This document shows, piece after piece, positions 1 through 9,694 of a stretch of 64,000 bases of DNA (positions are counted from its first letter, which is position 1; the number at the start of each line of letters is the position of its first letter). The DNA comes from Tistlia sp040905785 (lineage in GTDB: Bacteria; Pseudomonadota; Alphaproteobacteria; Kiloniellales; DSM-21159), in contig NZ_JBBDQW010000006.1 of NCBI RefSeq assembly GCF_040905785.1, positions 1 through 64,000 on the forward strand. The letters run 5' to 3'. A program made the translations under genes and the position numbers. The notes beneath the pieces are model-generated. The model was given only the letters and a program-made list of their open reading frames with translations. It was not told the origin of the DNA and searched no databases.

Positions 1-1072
1 GCGCGCCGACCCGCACATCGGCCTGCTGCACCGCGGCACCGAGAAGCTGATCGAGTACAAGACCTACCTGCAGGCCGTGCCCTACTTCGACCGGCTCGAC
101 TATGTCGCGCCGATGAACCAGGAGCACGCCTTCGCGCTGGCGACCGAGCGCCTGCTCGGGCTCGAGGTGCCGCTGCGCGCCCAGTACATCCGCGTGCTCT
201 ATTCGGAGCTGACCCGGATCGCCAACCACCTGCTGAACATCACGACCTTCGCCCTCGACGTCGGCGCCATGACCCCGCTGCTCTGGGGCTTCGAGGCGCG
301 CGAGAAGATCATGGAGTTCTACGAGCGGGTCTCGGGCGCGCGCCTGCACGCGGCCTACTTCCGGCCGGGCGGCGTGCACCAGGACCTGCCGGCCGGCCTG
401 GCCGAGGACATCCGGCGCTTCTGCGAGGACTTCCCGAAGCTGATCGACGACTTCGAGTCGCTGCTGGACGGCAACCGGATCTTCCGGCAGCGCACGGTCG
501 ACATCGGCGTGGTCGCGCCCGAAGACGCGCTCGACTGGGGCTTCTCCGGCCCGATGCTGCGCGGCAGCGGCTTCGCCTGGGACCTGCGCAAGTCGCAGCC
601 CTACGAGGTCTACGACCGCATGGAGTTCAAGGTTCCGATCGGCAAGAACGGCGACTGCTTCGATCGCTACCTGATCCGCATGGAGGAGATGCGCCAGTCG
701 GTCGCGATCTGCCTGCAGTGCCTGGACCAGATGCCCGAGGGCCCGGTGATGGTGCCCAACCACAAGGTCACGCCGCCGCGCCGCGCCGAGATGAAGCGCT
801 CGATGGAGGCGCTGATCCACCACTTCAAGCTCTACACCGAGGGCTACCACGTGCCGGTCGGAGAGGCCTACGGCGCGGTCGAGGCGCCGAAGGGCGAGTT
901 CGGCGTGTTTCTGGTCTCGGACGGCTCCAACAAGCCCTACCGCTGCCGCATCCGGGCGCCGGGCTTCCCGCACCTGTCGGCCATGGACTTCTGCTGCAAG
1001 GGCCACATGCTGGCCGACTCCGTGGCGATCCTGGGTTCGATGGACGTCGTCTTCGGAGAGATCGACCGATGA
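1..1072 (+). CDS. nuoD: NADH-quinone oxidoreductase subunit D (5' truncated by window edge)
   Basis: 49-kDa subunit of complex I in the peripheral arm; with NuoB it forms the quinone-binding site. The reading frame is open from base 2 (RADPHIGLLHRGTEKLIEYK) and runs 356 residues to a TGA at 1070-1072, so roughly the first 40 residues of a ~395-residue protein lie outside the window. The N-terminal HIGLLHRGTEK and the C-terminal stretch ending VVFGEIDR are characteristic of NuoD and its hydrogenase large-subunit relatives. The stop overlaps the nuoE start as ATGA, so the two are translationally coupled. Identification is secure; only the start is missing. Confidence 0.97.
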   Translation, partial: RADPHIGLLHRGTEKLIEYKTYLQAVPYFDRLDYVAPMNQEHAFALATERLLGLEVPLRAQYIRVLYSELTRIANHLLNITTFALDVGAMTPLLWGFEAREKIMEFYERVSGARLHAAYFRPGGVHQDLPAGLAEDIRRFCEDFPKLIDDFESLLDGNRIFRQRTVDIGVVAPEDALDWGFSGPMLRGSGFAWDLRKSQPYEVYDRMEFKVPIGKNGDCFDRYLIRMEEMRQSVAICLQCLDQMPEGPVMVPNHKVTPPRRAEMKRSMEALIHHFKLYTEGYHVPVGEAYGAVEAPKGEFGVFLVSDGSNKPYRCRIRAPGFPHLSAMDFCCKGHMLADSVAILGSMDVVFGEIDR

Positions 1073-1719
1073 AGGTCACCACCTACCTGGCGCCGCAGGC
1101 CGGCGACTTCGCCTTCACGCCCGAGAACGACGAGAAGGCCCGCGCCTACATCGCCCGCTACCCCGAGGGCAAGCAGGCGAGCGCGGTGATCTGGCTGCTC
1201 TATCTGGCGCAGGCGCAGAACGGCGGGCACTTGAGCGAGGAGGCGATCGAGTACGTGGCGCAGTACCTCGGCATGGCGCCGATCCGCGTCCACGAGGTCG
1301 TCAGCTTCTACACGATGCTCTACACCCGGCCGGTCGGCCGCCACGTCATCCAGGTCTGCCGCACGACGAGCTGCTGGCTGCGCGGCTCCGACGAGATCAG
1401 CCGGGCCTGCCTCGAGACGGCCGGCGTCGCCCGGCTCGGCGGCACCAGCGAGGACGGGCTCTTCACCGTGGTCGAGGTCGAGTGCCTCGGCGCCTGCTGC
1501 AACGCGCCGATGTTCCAGGTCAACGACGCCGACTACTACGAGGACCTGACGCCGGAGAGCGCGCGGCAGGTGATCGAGGCGCTGCGCGGCGGCGAGCGGC
1601 CGACGCCGGGCCCGCAGAACGGCCGGCTCGGCTCGCTCAACGCCGACGGGCCGACCAGCCTGAAGGACACCTTCGCCAAGGGCACCGCACCCGGGGGAGC
1701 CGCCGATGCTGCAGGATAA
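1069..1719 (+). CDS. nuoE: NADH-quinone oxidoreductase subunit E
   Basis: 24-kDa subunit of the NADH dehydrogenase module, carrying the N1a [2Fe-2S] cluster. The 216-residue protein starts at the ATG overlapping the nuoD stop; an in-frame upstream extension is possible on paper but would lie wholly inside nuoD. The four cluster cysteines are visible as CRTTSC (C-x4-C) and CLGAC (C-x3-C) in the thioredoxin-like half. The C-terminal ~50 residues, rich in Gly and Pro, extend beyond the core and are common in alphaproteobacteria. Its last codons overlap the nuoF start by 14 bases. Confidence 0.96.
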   Translation: MKVTTYLAPQAGDFAFTPENDEKARAYIARYPEGKQASAVIWLLYLAQAQNGGHLSEEAIEYVAQYLGMAPIRVHEVVSFYTMLYTRPVGRHVIQVCRTTSCWLRGSDEISRACLETAGVARLGGTSEDGLFTVVEVECLGACCNAPMFQVNDADYYEDLTPESARQVIEALRGGERPTPGPQNGRLGSLNADGPTSLKDTFAKGTAPGGAADAAG

Positions 1720-3019
1720 GGACCGCGTCTTCCTCAACCTCTGGGGCCAGCGGGACTGGGGCCTGGAGGGCGCGCGGCAGCGCGGCGTCTGGGACAACAC
1801 CAAGGACCTGCTGGCGCTCGGGCGCGAGAAGATCGTCGAGATCGTCAAGGACTCCGAGCTGCGCGGGCGCGGCGGCGCCGGCTTCCCGGCCGGTCTCAAG
1901 TGGTCCTTCATGCCCAAGGAGCCCGACCCGGCGCGGCCGCACTTCCTGGTCGTCAACGCCGACGAGTCGGAGCCGGGTTCCTGCAAGGACCGCGAGATCC
2001 TGCGCAACGACCCGCACCTGCTGCTCGAGGGCTGCCTGCTCGCCGGCTTCGCGATGGGCGCGCACACCGCCTACATCTACATCCGCGGCGAATACTGGGA
2101 GCCGCTGCAGCGGCTCGAGGCGGCGATCCTCCAGGCCCGCGAGGCCGGGCTGCTCGGCAGCGACGCCTGCGGCTCGGGCTGGGCCTTCGACATCCACGTC
2201 AGCCGCGGCGCCGGCGCCTACATCTGCGGCGAGGAGACCGCCCTGATGGAGTCGCTGGAGGGCAAGAAGGGCCAGCCGCGCCTGAAGCCGCCGTTCCCGG
2301 CCGGCGTCGGCGTCTGGGGTTGCCCGACGACGGTGACCAACGTCGAGACCATTGCGGTCGCCCCGACCATCCTCAGGCGCGGCGCCGACTGGTGGAAGGC
2401 CCTGGGGCGGCCGAAGAACACCGGCACCAAGATCTTCTCGCTGTCGGGCCACGTGAACCGGCCCTGCAACGTCGAGGAGGAGATGGGCATCCCGCTGCGC
2501 GAGCTGATCGACAAGCACGCCGGGGGCGGGCGCGGCGGCTGGGACAACCTGCAGGCGGTGATTCCCGGCGGCTCCTCGGTGCCCTGCCTGCCGCGCGACG
2601 TCTGCTCCGAGGTGCTGATGGACTTCGACTCGCTGCGCGAGGTCAAGTCGGGCCTGGGCACGGCGGCGGTCATCGTCATCGACCGCTCGGCCGACATCGT
2701 CGAGGCGATCTGCCGGTTCAGCCACTTCTACATGCACGAGTCCTGCGGCCAGTGCACGCCCTGCCGCGAGGGCACCGGCTGGATGTACCGGGTGATGACC
2801 CGGATGGTGCAGGGCAGGGCCTCGGTCGAGGAGATCGACATGCTGCTCGACGTGTCCTATCAGGTCGAGGGCCACACGATCTGCGCCCTCGGCGACGCCG
2901 CCGCCTGGCCGATCCAGGGCCTGATCCGGCACTTCCGCCCGGAGATGGAGCGCCGCATCCTCGAGTATCGCAAGCAGGCGCCGGCCACCGTCGCCGCCGC
3001 CCCGGTCGCGGCCGAATGA
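1706..3019 (+). CDS. nuoF: NADH-quinone oxidoreductase subunit F
   Basis: 51-kDa subunit that binds NADH and FMN and holds the N3 [4Fe-4S] cluster, the electron entry point of complex I. The 437-residue length is normal. The FMN/NADH glycine-rich motif GRGGAGFPAGLKW is near residues 54-66, a second nucleotide motif (NADESEPG) follows at about 85, and the cluster motif ESCGQCTPCREG lies near residue 347 with the fourth cysteine in HTICALGD about 45 residues later. The short Ala/Pro/Val tail is not conserved. A 43-base gap precedes nuoG. Confidence 0.97.
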   Translation: MLQDKDRVFLNLWGQRDWGLEGARQRGVWDNTKDLLALGREKIVEIVKDSELRGRGGAGFPAGLKWSFMPKEPDPARPHFLVVNADESEPGSCKDREILRNDPHLLLEGCLLAGFAMGAHTAYIYIRGEYWEPLQRLEAAILQAREAGLLGSDACGSGWAFDIHVSRGAGAYICGEETALMESLEGKKGQPRLKPPFPAGVGVWGCPTTVTNVETIAVAPTILRRGADWWKALGRPKNTGTKIFSLSGHVNRPCNVEEEMGIPLRELIDKHAGGGRGGWDNLQAVIPGGSSVPCLPRDVCSEVLMDFDSLREVKSGLGTAAVIVIDRSADIVEAICRFSHFYMHESCGQCTPCREGTGWMYRVMTRMVQGRASVEEIDMLLDVSYQVEGHTICALGDAAAWPIQGLIRHFRPEMERRILEYRKQAPATVAAAPVAAE

Positions 3020-3062
3020 GCGCGGCCCCGGGCTCCAGAGCGCAGCAGGAAATGGGTAGGCC

Positions 3063-5156
3063 ATGCCGAAGCTGACCATCAACGGCCGCGAGATCGAGGT
3101 CCCCAACGGGATCACGGTGCTGCAGGCCTGCGAGCTGGCGGGCGCGGAGATTCCCCGCTTCTGCTACCACGACCGCCTGACCATCGCCGGCAACTGCCGC
3201 ATGTGCCTGGTCGAGATGGAGCGCGCGCCGAAGCCGATCGCCTCCTGCGCCATGCCGGCCGCCGACGGCATGGTCATCAACACCGACAGCGAGAAGGTCA
3301 AGAAGGCGCGCAACGGCGTCATGGAGTTCCTGCTGATCAACCATCCGCTCGACTGCCCGATCTGCGACCAGGGCGGCGAGTGCGACCTGCAGGACCAGGC
3401 CATGGCCTACGGCTACGACCGCAGCCGCTTCCTGGAGAACAAGCGCGCGGTCCGCGAGAAGTACATGGGCCCGCTGATCAAGACGATCATGACCCGCTGC
3501 ATCCAGTGCACCCGCTGCGTGCGCTTCGCCACAGAGATCGCCGGCGTCGAGGACATCGGCCTGCTCAATCGGGGCGAGAACGCCGAGATCTCGACGCTGG
3601 AGCGGGCGATCGATTCCGAGCTGTCGGGCAACCTCGTCGACATCTGCCCGGTCGGCGCCCTGACCAGCGCGCCCTACGCCTTCGCCGCCAGGCCCTGGGA
3701 GCTGCGCAAGACGCCGAGCGTCGACGTGCTCGACGCCGTCGGCTCGAACATCCGCGTCGACGCCCGCGGCCGCCAGGTGATGCGCGTGCTGCCGCGCATC
3801 CACGAGGACGTCAACGAGGAGTGGATCAACGACAAGACGCGCCACGCCTGCGACGGCCTGGCGCGCCAGCGTCTCGACCAGCCCTACCTGCGCGGGCTCG
3901 ACGGCAAGCTGCGGCCGGCGCGCTGGGACGAGGCCTTCGAGGCGATCGCGACCCGCCTGGAGGCGACGCCGCCGCAGCGCATGGCGGCCATCGCCGGCGA
4001 CCTCTGCGACGCCGAATCGCTGCTGGCGCTGAAGGACTTCATGACCGGCCTCGGCACGACCAACCTGGACTGCCGGCAGGACGGCGCCCGGGTCGGGCAG
4101 GGGCCGCGCTTCACCTACCTGTTCAACACCACCATCGCCGGCATCGAGCGGGCCGACGCCGTGCTGATCGTCGGCGCCGACCCGCGCCACGAGGCGGCCA
4201 TGGTCAACGCCCGCCTGCGCAAGCGCTTCCTGGCCAGCGGCCTGCCGGTCGCGGTCATCGGCGAGCCGGTCGACCTGACCTTCGAGACCCGGCACCTGGG
4301 CAACGACACGGCGGCGCTCGAGGAGCTGGCGGCCGGCCGCGGCGCCTTCGCCGAGGTCCTGGACAAGGCCAGCCACCCGATGCTGATCCTCGGCTCCGGC
4401 GCGGTCGCCCGGCCCGACGGCGCAGCGGTCCACGCCCTCTGCCTGCAGATCGCGGAGCGCTTCGGCCTGACTGGCGAGTCGGCGGCCGAGGGCTGGAACG
4501 GCTTTAACCTGCTGCAGCGCGCGGCGAGCCGCGTCGGCGGCCTCGACCTCGGCTTCCTGCCGGGCGAGGGCGGCCTCGACACCGCGGGCATCCTCGCGGC
4601 GGCGAGCGCCGGCGAGCTCGACTTCCTCTGGCTGCTCGGCGCCGACGAGCTCGACATGAAGCGTCTCGGCCAGGCCTTCGTCGTCTACCAGGGCCACCAC
4701 GGCGACGCCGGAGCGCATCGCGCCGACGTGATCCTGCCGGGTGCCGCTTACACCGAGAAGAACGCGACCTACGTCAACACCGAGGGTCGGGTCCAGCTCG
4801 GCCGCCTCGCGGTCTTCCCGCCGGGCGAGGCGCGCGAGGACTGGACCATCCTGCGCGCGCTCTCGGAGCGGGTCGGCACGCGCCTGCCCTACGACAACCT
4901 CGGCGACCTGCGGCGGCGCCTGATCGAGGTCGCGCCGAGCTTCGCCGTTCTCGACCGCGTCGAGCCGGCGCCCTGGGAGGCGCTGACCGCGACGCGCAGC
5001 GAGCGCGCCGAGTCGGCGCTGACGGCGGCGCCCTTCACGCTGCCGATCGCGAACTTCTACATGACCGACCCGATCAGCCGCGCCTCGTCGACCATGGCGA
5101 AGTGCACCGAGGCCTTCGTGCTGCCCAAGCGGGCGGCCACGGGCACCGAAGGCTGA
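3063..5156 (+). CDS. nuoG: NADH-quinone oxidoreductase subunit G
   Basis: 75-kDa subunit of complex I, relaying electrons from NuoF/NuoE toward NuoI. The N-terminal ferredoxin-like domain shows cysteines 34, 45, 48 and 62 for the [2Fe-2S] cluster; His94 with Cys98, 101 and 107 (HPLDCPICDQGGEC) binds the His-ligated N5 cluster; Cys146, 149, 152 and 195 bind N4. The rest is a molybdopterin-oxidoreductase-like fold without cofactor. The length, 697 residues, is typical for alphaproteobacterial and mitochondrial forms and shorter than in E. coli. Start ATG at 3063. Confidence 0.97.
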   Translation: MPKLTINGREIEVPNGITVLQACELAGAEIPRFCYHDRLTIAGNCRMCLVEMERAPKPIASCAMPAADGMVINTDSEKVKKARNGVMEFLLINHPLDCPICDQGGECDLQDQAMAYGYDRSRFLENKRAVREKYMGPLIKTIMTRCIQCTRCVRFATEIAGVEDIGLLNRGENAEISTLERAIDSELSGNLVDICPVGALTSAPYAFAARPWELRKTPSVDVLDAVGSNIRVDARGRQVMRVLPRIHEDVNEEWINDKTRHACDGLARQRLDQPYLRGLDGKLRPARWDEAFEAIATRLEATPPQRMAAIAGDLCDAESLLALKDFMTGLGTTNLDCRQDGARVGQGPRFTYLFNTTIAGIERADAVLIVGADPRHEAAMVNARLRKRFLASGLPVAVIGEPVDLTFETRHLGNDTAALEELAAGRGAFAEVLDKASHPMLILGSGAVARPDGAAVHALCLQIAERFGLTGESAAEGWNGFNLLQRAASRVGGLDLGFLPGEGGLDTAGILAAASAGELDFLWLLGADELDMKRLGQAFVVYQGHHGDAGAHRADVILPGAAYTEKNATYVNTEGRVQLGRLAVFPPGEAREDWTILRALSERVGTRLPYDNLGDLRRRLIEVAPSFAVLDRVEPAPWEALTATRSERAESALTAAPFTLPIANFYMTDPISRASSTMAKCTEAFVLPKRAATGTEG

Positions 5157-5178
5157 GCGGGCAGGGGAGCGGGCGAAC

Positions 5179-6189
5179 GTGAACGTGTTCTGGGAAGGCT
5201 ACCTCTGGCCGACGGCCATCATCGTGGCGCAGATCCTCGCGATCCTGGTGCCGCTGCTGCTGGCCGTCGCCTACCTGACCTATGCCGAGCGCAAGGTCAT
5301 CGCGGCGATGCAGCTGCGCAAGGGCCCCAACGTGGTCGGGCCGCTGGGCCTGCTGCAGCCGATGGCCGACGGCGTCAAGCTGCTGTTCAAGGAGACCATC
5401 CTGCCGGCCGGCGCCAACCGGGTCGTCTTCGTCCTGGCGCCGATCCTGACCTTCAGCCTGGCGATGGTCGCCTGGGCGGTGATCCCGGTCGGGGCGGGCT
5501 GGGTGCTGGCCGACATCAACGTCGGCATCCTGTTCCTCTTCGCGATCTCCTCGCTCGGCGTCTACGGCGTGATCATGGCCGGCTGGGCCTCGAACTCGAA
5601 GTACCCCTTCCTGGGCGCGCTGCGCTCGGCGGCGCAGATGGTCTCCTACGAGGTCTCCATGGGCTTCGTGATCATCACCGTGCTGCTCTGCGTCGGCTCG
5701 CTGAACCTGACCGACATCGTGATGGCGCAGCAGACCGTGTGGTTCTGCATCCCGCTGCTGCCGATGTTCGTGATCTTCTTCGTCTCGACCCTGGCCGAGA
5801 CCAACCGCGCGCCCTTCGACCTGCCGGAAGGCGAGTCGGAGCTGGTCGCCGGCTACTTCGTCGAGTACTCGGCGATGACCTTCGCGCTGTTCTTCCTCGG
5901 CGAGTACGCCAACATGATCCTGATGGCGGGGATGACCGTCATCCTGTTCATGGGGGGCTGGCTGCCGCCGCTCGACATCGCCCCGCTGAACTGGATTCCG
6001 GGCCCGATCTGGTTCTTCGGCAAGGTCGCGCTGATCCTGTTCCTCTTCCTGTGGGTGCGCGCGACCTTCCCGCGCTACCGCTACGACCAGCTGATGCGCC
6101 TCGGCTGGAAGGTCTTCCTGCCGTTCTCGCTGCTCTGGGTGGTGCTGACGGCGGGCGCACTGATCACCTTCGGCTGGCTGCCCGAATGA
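5179..6189 (+). CDS. nuoH: NADH-quinone oxidoreductase subunit H
   Basis: Membrane subunit (ND1 homologue) at the junction of the peripheral and membrane arms, lining the quinone entry channel. The 336-residue protein has about eight hydrophobic segments and the conserved loops AERKVIAAMQLRKGPN near residue 35 and TNRAPFDLPEGESELVAG near residue 210. Translation most likely begins at the GTG at 5179, preceded by GGGGAG about ten bases upstream; no ATG lies near the conserved N terminus. Confidence 0.96.
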   Translation: MNVFWEGYLWPTAIIVAQILAILVPLLLAVAYLTYAERKVIAAMQLRKGPNVVGPLGLLQPMADGVKLLFKETILPAGANRVVFVLAPILTFSLAMVAWAVIPVGAGWVLADINVGILFLFAISSLGVYGVIMAGWASNSKYPFLGALRSAAQMVSYEVSMGFVIITVLLCVGSLNLTDIVMAQQTVWFCIPLLPMFVIFFVSTLAETNRAPFDLPEGESELVAGYFVEYSAMTFALFFLGEYANMILMAGMTVILFMGGWLPPLDIAPLNWIPGPIWFFGKVALILFLFLWVRATFPRYRYDQLMRLGWKVFLPFSLLWVVLTAGALITFGWLPE

Positions 6190-6228
6190 CGGGCGCGGCC
6201 GCACCAGCGAGCGAAAGGTAGGCTCACG

Positions 6229-6717
6229 ATGGCGTTCGTCGAACGCACGGCGAAGGCGCTGCTGCTGACCGAGCTGCTCTCGGGCATGTGGCTGACCCTG
6301 CGCTACTTCTTCAAGCCGAAGGTCACGCTGAACTATCCCTACGAGAAGGGGGCGATCAGCCCGCGCTTCCGCGGCGAGCACGCCCTCCGGCGCTATCCGA
6401 ACGGCGAGGAGCGCTGCATCGCCTGCAAGCTCTGCGAGGCGATCTGCCCGGCGCTGGCGATCACCATCGAGGCCGAGCCGCGCGCCGACGGCAGCCGGCG
6501 CACGACGCGCTACGACATCGACATGACCAAGTGCATCTACTGCGGCTTCTGCCAGGAAGCCTGCCCGGTCGACGCCATCGTCGAGGGCTCGAACTTCGAG
6601 TTCGCCGCGGAGACGCGCGAGGAGCTTTTCTACAACAAGAACAAGCTTCTGGCGAACGGCGACCGCTGGGAATACGAGCTGGCGCAGGCGATCGAGGCGG
6701 ATGCGCCCTACCGCTGA
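6229..6717 (+). CDS. nuoI: NADH-quinone oxidoreductase subunit I
   Basis: 23-kDa (TYKY) ferredoxin-like subunit carrying clusters N6a and N6b, which pass electrons to NuoB. In 162 residues two canonical 8-cysteine ferredoxin motifs are visible: Cys63, 66, 69, 73 (CIACKLCEAIC) and Cys102, 105, 108, 112 (CIYCGFCQEAC). The N-terminal amphipathic segment anchors it to the membrane arm. A 90-base gap with a strong GTAAGGAGG ribosome site separates it from nuoJ. Confidence 0.97.
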   Translation: MAFVERTAKALLLTELLSGMWLTLRYFFKPKVTLNYPYEKGAISPRFRGEHALRRYPNGEERCIACKLCEAICPALAITIEAEPRADGSRRTTRYDIDMTKCIYCGFCQEACPVDAIVEGSNFEFAAETREELFYNKNKLLANGDRWEYELAQAIEADAPYR

Positions 6718-6807
6718 GCGGCGGCAGGCAGGCGCCGGCGCGGCCGGCCGGCGAAGAGGGGAGCGGGTTTTGCAATACCGAGCCACAGCGCGTAAGGAGG
6801 GCGCAGA

Positions 6808-7422
6808 ATGATCGTCCAGGCGCTCGTCTTCTACCTGTTCGCCGCCATCGTGGTGGCCTCCGGCGTGATGGTCATCGCGTCGCGCAATCCCGTGCACTCG
6901 GTGCTGTTCCTGATTCTGGCCTTCTTCAACGCGGCCGGCCTCTTCGTGCTGCTCGGCGCCGAGTTCCTGGCGATGATCCTGGTCGTCGTCTACGTCGGCG
7001 CGGTCGCGGTGCTGTTCCTCTTCGTGGTCATGATGCTCGACGTCGACGTGGCGCAGCTGCGCCAGGGCTTCCTGCAGTACCTGCCGGTCGGCGCCCTGGT
7101 CGGCCTGATCCTGCTGGTCGAGCTGGGCATGGTGGTCGGCGCCTGGGCGATCTCGCCGGAGGCCGGCGCCGCCGCGCGCCTGCCGATCCCGCCGCCCGAG
7201 CAGGTCACCAACACCGAGGCGCTCGGCCGCGTGCTCTACGACCAGTACGTCTACCTGTTCCAGATCGCCGGCCTGATCCTGCTGGTCGCGATGATCGGCG
7301 CCATCGTGCTGACCCTGCGCCAGCGCGAGGGCGTGCGCCGCCAGTCGATCTCCGGCCAGGTCGCCCGGCGCCGCGACCAGGCCATCGAGGTCAAGGACGT
7401 GACCAGCGGGAGCGGCGTGTGA
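6808..7422 (+). CDS. nuoJ: NADH-quinone oxidoreductase subunit J
   Basis: ND6-like membrane subunit in the proton-pumping arm. The 204 residues contain about five hydrophobic helices followed by a short charged cytoplasmic tail (residues ~170-204). The family segment around AEFLAMILVVVYVGAVAVLF, including the pi-bulge helix, is present. The TGA overlaps the nuoK start by one base. Confidence 0.95.
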   Translation: MIVQALVFYLFAAIVVASGVMVIASRNPVHSVLFLILAFFNAAGLFVLLGAEFLAMILVVVYVGAVAVLFLFVVMMLDVDVAQLRQGFLQYLPVGALVGLILLVELGMVVGAWAISPEAGAAARLPIPPPEQVTNTEALGRVLYDQYVYLFQIAGLILLVAMIGAIVLTLRQREGVRRQSISGQVARRRDQAIEVKDVTSGSGV

Positions 7423-7733
7423 TGCTCGAGATCGGCCTGTCCCACTACCTGACCGTCGCCGCGATCCTCTTCACGCTCGGCATCTTCGGCATCTTCCTGA
7501 ACCGGAAGAACGTCATCATCATCCTGATGTCGATCGAGCTGATGCTGCTCGCCGTCAACATCAACCTGGTCGCCTTCTCGGTGCACCTGAACGACCTGGT
7601 CGGCCAGGTCTTCGCCATGTTCATCCTGACCGTGGCGGCCGCCGAGGCGGCGATCGGACTCGCCATCCTGGTGGTCTTCTTCCGCAACCGCGGATCGATC
7701 GCGGTCGAAGACGTCAACATGATGAAGGGTTGA
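7422..7733 (+). CDS. nuoK: NADH-quinone oxidoreductase subunit K
   Basis: ND4L-like membrane subunit. 103 residues, three transmembrane helices, with the two membrane glutamates needed for proton translocation visible in IELMLLAVN and AAAEAAIGLA. The ATG at 7422 shares its first base with the nuoJ stop; longer upstream frames are artefacts inside nuoI and nuoJ. Spacing to nuoL is 10 bases. Confidence 0.96.
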   Translation: MLEIGLSHYLTVAAILFTLGIFGIFLNRKNVIIILMSIELMLLAVNINLVAFSVHLNDLVGQVFAMFILTVAAAEAAIGLAILVVFFRNRGSIAVEDVNMMKG

Positions 7734-7743
7734 GGCCGCCGCG

Positions 7744-9684
7744 ATGGACGTCCTGATCGTCTTCCTGCCGCTGGTCGGCGCGATCCTGGCCGGCTTCCTG
7801 GGCAAGCTGCTCGGCGACCGCGGCTGCCAGGTCGTCACCGCCGGCCTGCTGAGCCTGGCGGCGCTGCTCTCGGTCGTCGTCTTCTTCGACGTGGCCCTGG
7901 GCGGCAACGCGCGCACGACGCAGCTCTTCACCTGGATCGATTCCGGCGCCTTCGAGCTGAACTGGGCGCTGCGCGTCGACACCCTGACCGCGGTCATGTT
8001 CTGCGTCGTGACCGTCGTCTCGGCGGTCGTCCACGTCTATTCGGTCGGCTACATGGCCGAGGACCGCTCGATCCCGCGCTTCATGGCCTACCTGTCGCTC
8101 TTCACCTTCTTCATGCTAATGCTGGTCAGCTCCGACAACCTGGTCCAGATGTTCTTCGGCTGGGAGGGCGTCGGCCTCGCCTCCTACCTGCTGATCGGCT
8201 TCTGGTACGAGAAGCCGAGCGCCAACGCCGCGGCGATCAAGGCCTTTCTGGTCAACCGCGTCGGCGACGTCGGCTTCGCGCTCGGCATCGCCGGCCTGTT
8301 CCTGCTGTTCGGCGCGGTCGACTACGATCCGATCTTCCGGGCCGCGCCCGGCGAGGCCGAGACGGTGCTGCGCCTGTTCGGCTTCGAGCTGCACGCCCTG
8401 ACCGTGATCTGCCTGCTGCTGTTCCTCGGCGCCATGGGCAAGTCGGCGCAGCTCGGCCTGCACACCTGGCTGCCCGACGCCATGGAGGGCCCGACGCCGG
8501 TCTCGGCCCTGATCCACGCCGCGACCATGGTTACCGCCGGCGTCTTCATGGTCTGCCGCCTGTCGCCGGTCTTCGAGTACGCGCCCGACGCCCTGACCGT
8601 CGTCACCATCGTCGGCGCCTCGACCGCCTTCTTCGCCGCGACCGTCGGCCTGACCCAGACCGACATCAAGCGGGTCATCGCCTACTCGACCTGCTCGCAG
8701 CTCGGCTACATGTTCTTCGCCGCCGGCGTCTCGGCCTACGGCGCCGCCATGTTCCACCTGATGACCCACGCCTTCTTCAAGGCGCTGCTGTTCCTCGGCG
8801 CCGGCGCCGTGATTCACGCCCTGCACCACGAGCAGGACATGCGCAAGATGGGCGGCCTGTGGCGCAAGATCCCGGTCACCTACGCCCTGATGTGGATCGG
8901 CACCCTGGCCCTGGTCGGCTTCGGCATCCCGGGCCTGGGCATCGGCTTCGCCGGCTTCTACTCCAAGGACATGGTGCTCGAGGCCGCCTACGCGGCGCAC
9001 AGCGCGGCCGGCGGCTACGCCTTCTGGCTCGGCATCGCCGCCGCCTTCATGACCGCCTTCTATTCCTTCCGCCTGCTGTTCCTGACCTTCCACGGGCCAA
9101 CCCGCGCCGACCACCACGCCTACGAGCAGGCCCACGAGGCGCCGCGGGTGATGATCTGGCCGCTGTTCCTGCTCGCCGCCGGCGCGGTGCTGGCCGGCGC
9201 GCTGCTCTACGGGCCCTTCGTCGGCGAGGGCAGGGAGGCCTTCTGGGGCGGCTCGCTGCTGGCGCTTGAGGATATCATCGAGGAGGCGCACCACGTGCCC
9301 TTCTGGGTCAAGGCGCTGCCGATGGTCGTGACCCTGGGCGGCATCGCCCTGGCCTGGCTGATGTACCTGCGCCGCCCGGAGCTGGCGCCGCGGATGGCCG
9401 AGCGGTTCCGGCCGCTCTACCTCTTCAGCTTCCACAAGTGGTACTTCGACGAGCTCTACGACCGCACGCTGGTGCAGCCGGCGCTGCGGCTCGGCCGCGG
9501 CTTCTGGACGACGGGCGACGGCAGGGTGATCGACGGCCTCGGGCCCGACGGCATCGCCGCGACGGCGCGCGTCCTGGCGCGGCGCGCCAGCCTGCTGCAG
9601 TCCGGCTACGTCTACCACTACGCCTTCGTCATGCTGATCGGCGTTGTGGTGCTGGTCACCTGGTATCTCTTCAGCACCCTGTGA
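7744..9684 (+). CDS. nuoL: NADH-quinone oxidoreductase subunit L
   Basis: Distal antiporter-like proton channel of complex I (ND5 homologue). The 646-residue protein is almost entirely hydrophobic, with the MrpA-type core (FFGWEGVGLASYLLIGFWY near residue 140, HTWLPDAMEGPTPVSALIHA near 245, FYSKD later) and the C-terminal lateral helix region. Length and motif order are standard. Ten bases separate it from nuoM. Confidence 0.97.
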   Translation: MDVLIVFLPLVGAILAGFLGKLLGDRGCQVVTAGLLSLAALLSVVVFFDVALGGNARTTQLFTWIDSGAFELNWALRVDTLTAVMFCVVTVVSAVVHVYSVGYMAEDRSIPRFMAYLSLFTFFMLMLVSSDNLVQMFFGWEGVGLASYLLIGFWYEKPSANAAAIKAFLVNRVGDVGFALGIAGLFLLFGAVDYDPIFRAAPGEAETVLRLFGFELHALTVICLLLFLGAMGKSAQLGLHTWLPDAMEGPTPVSALIHAATMVTAGVFMVCRLSPVFEYAPDALTVVTIVGASTAFFAATVGLTQTDIKRVIAYSTCSQLGYMFFAAGVSAYGAAMFHLMTHAFFKALLFLGAGAVIHALHHEQDMRKMGGLWRKIPVTYALMWIGTLALVGFGIPGLGIGFAGFYSKDMVLEAAYAAHSAAGGYAFWLGIAAAFMTAFYSFRLLFLTFHGPTRADHHAYEQAHEAPRVMIWPLFLLAAGAVLAGALLYGPFVGEGREAFWGGSLLALEDIIEEAHHVPFWVKALPMVVTLGGIALAWLMYLRRPELAPRMAERFRPLYLFSFHKWYFDELYDRTLVQPALRLGRGFWTTGDGRVIDGLGPDGIAATARVLARRASLLQSGYVYHYAFVMLIGVVVLVTWYLFSTL

Positions 9685-9694
9685 GGGACGACCG

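Noticed and set aside
2718..4718. Long antisense open frame of 666 codons opposite nuoG
   Set aside because: High-GC codon use in nuoG leaves the antisense frame open; the translation is low-complexity (Ala, Arg, Asp, Gln) without any family motif. The same applies to antisense frames opposite nuoH-I, nuoL, nuoM, groEL and others.
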